A DNA stretch of 5,339 nucleotides from Bacteroidota bacterium (lineage in GTDB: Bacteria > Bacteroidota > Ignavibacteria > UBA10030): assembly GCA_025455125.1 (NCBI GenBank), contig JALONE010000106.1:1-5339 (forward strand), in the 5' to 3' direction. Below are positions 4,600 to 5,339 of the stretch, piece after piece. The translations under genes were made by a program, and so were the position numbers. How positions within the stretch are numbered: the first letter of the stretch is position 1; each line of letters opens with the position of its first letter. The notes below the pieces were generated by a model that ran no database searches, was not told the origin of the DNA, and was given only the letters and a program-made list of their open reading frames with translations.

Positions 4600-5339
4600 A
4601 TGCACCGTATTCTTCTCATAGAAGATGAGGAGTTCTTCTGCGACATCGTCGCTTCCATGTTGGAGATCGCGGGATACGGGGTCATCGTCACGCATGACGG
4701 CACGGCGGGACTGGAGGCAGCAAAGGCCCAACGCCCCGACATCATCCTCTGCGACGTCTCAATGCCCGGCATCAGCGGGCACGACGTGCTCCGTGAACTA
4801 AAGTCAGAACCGAAACTCGCCGGGATCCCCTTCATCTTTCTGACGGGCAATGCCGAACGAAAGGACGTCCGGGAAGGAATGCAGCTCGGTGCCGACGACT
4901 ACCTTACGAAACCCTTTTCGGAGAAGGAGCTCACGAATGCGATCGAAGCATGCCTGGCGAAGAAGCACGCCTTGGGACGATACTTCGAATCCCGGTTTGA
5001 CGATGTCAAGATGACGGTCGTGAAGTCACTGCCGCACGAATTCCGTACGCCGATGGCCAGCATCCTCGGTTTCTCAGAGATGCTGATGGAGGATTCCGGT
5101 ATCGAGCCCGAACAGGTTCGGGAGATCGGCGGCCTGATCAATAAGTCCGGCAGGCGGCTCCATCGATTGCTGGAGAACATCGAATTGATGGGGCAGATCA
5201 GATTGTGGGAGAACGACCCTGCGATGAAGGCTGAACTTCAGGCGGCTCCGTCCTCGAACGTGCTTGATCCCCTCCACGCCGCCGCGGAAAGAGTCATGAC
5301 GGATCATGAGCGCCCCGGTGCGATACGCATTTCGGGGAT
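4600..5339 (+). CDS. Receiver-domain histidine kinase (REC-HisKA), 5' part
   Basis: A cytoplasmic two-component signalling protein of which 246 residues are visible; the gene runs past the right edge. Residues 1-122 form a CheY-like receiver: acidic pocket Glu8-Asp9, phospho-acceptor Asp52 in IILCDVSMPG, Thr82 in FLTG, and Lys104 in TKPF. A short helix (about 123-137) leads to a HisKA dimerisation domain (about 138-202) with the phosphorylatable His146 in SLPHEFRTPMASILGFSEML. The HATPase domain should follow, beyond the window, starting around residue 210. There is no membrane segment or sensor domain before the kinase, so its input probably comes through phosphorylation of Asp52 by another kinase. 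The start is ATG at 4600 with GAAGGAG 5 bases upstream. The frame happens to stay open far upstream through the insertion-sequence remnant, but the receiver begins exactly at this ATG, so I reject a longer protein. No functional link to the divergent operon is evident. Confidence 0.9.
   Translation, partial: MHRILLIEDEEFFCDIVASMLEIAGYGVIVTHDGTAGLEAAKAQRPDIILCDVSMPGISGHDVLRELKSEPKLAGIPFIFLTGNAERKDVREGMQLGADDYLTKPFSEKELTNAIEACLAKKHALGRYFESRFDDVKMTVVKSLPHEFRTPMASILGFSEMLMEDSGIEPEQVREIGGLINKSGRRLHRLLENIELMGQIRLWENDPAMKAELQAAPSSNVLDPLHAAAERVMTDHERPGAIRISG

Noticed and set aside
4452..4850. Minus-strand open frame opposite the start of the receiver-kinase gene
   Set aside because: The plus strand here encodes a receiver domain with all catalytic residues, and the minus frame shows no recognisable protein features.

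Overview
The window holds a compact, leftward (minus-strand) vitamin-salvage operon. A decayed insertion-sequence region separates it from a rightward (plus-strand) signalling gene that runs off the right edge. DNA is moderately GC-rich. Genes have clear Shine-Dalgarno sequences but often use TTG or GTG starts, and promoters look like sigma-70 type. This fits a bacterium. The high-GC codon use and the receiver-plus-histidine-kinase architecture suggest something other than a classic low-GC Firmicute, but I cannot name the phylum from this window.

Minus-strand operon (about 4072 down to 1, continuing beyond the left edge). The order of transcription is: a GntR/UTRA-family repressor; a small membrane protein resembling the CblT substrate-binding (S) component of ECF transporters; a PurM/ThiL-like protein resembling CblS, the alpha-ribazole kinase; a fused double ATPase (EcfA-EcfA'); and the first 38 codons of the transmembrane coupling protein EcfT. 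All adjacent genes overlap (29, 8, 4 and 11 bases with the starts chosen here), so they form one translationally coupled unit. The inferred job is uptake of alpha-ribazole, the lower-ligand nucleoside of cobalamin, by a dedicated ECF transporter. CblS would then phosphorylate it to alpha-ribazole-5'-phosphate for assembly of the cobalamin nucleotide loop. The CblT/CblS pairing is recognised by motif memory and context, not by a database search.

Control of the operon. Upstream of the repressor gene is a near-perfect promoter (TTGACA, 17 bases, TATTAT). A palindromic and tandem repeat, GGTTAATGGGTTAACC, sits at the predicted transcription start. The leader is only about 40 bases, too short for a cobalamin riboswitch. 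The arrangement points to autoregulation by the GntR protein, probably relieved by a pathway ligand.

Region 4073-4599 contains no intact gene. It holds the wreck of an IS3-family insertion sequence: a possible OrfA N-terminal scrap, then an OrfB integrase-core scrap with an in-frame stop and most of the protein missing.

From 4600 to the right edge is the 5' part of a gene for a receiver domain joined to a HisKA histidine-kinase dimerisation domain. Its catalytic ATPase domain lies outside the window.
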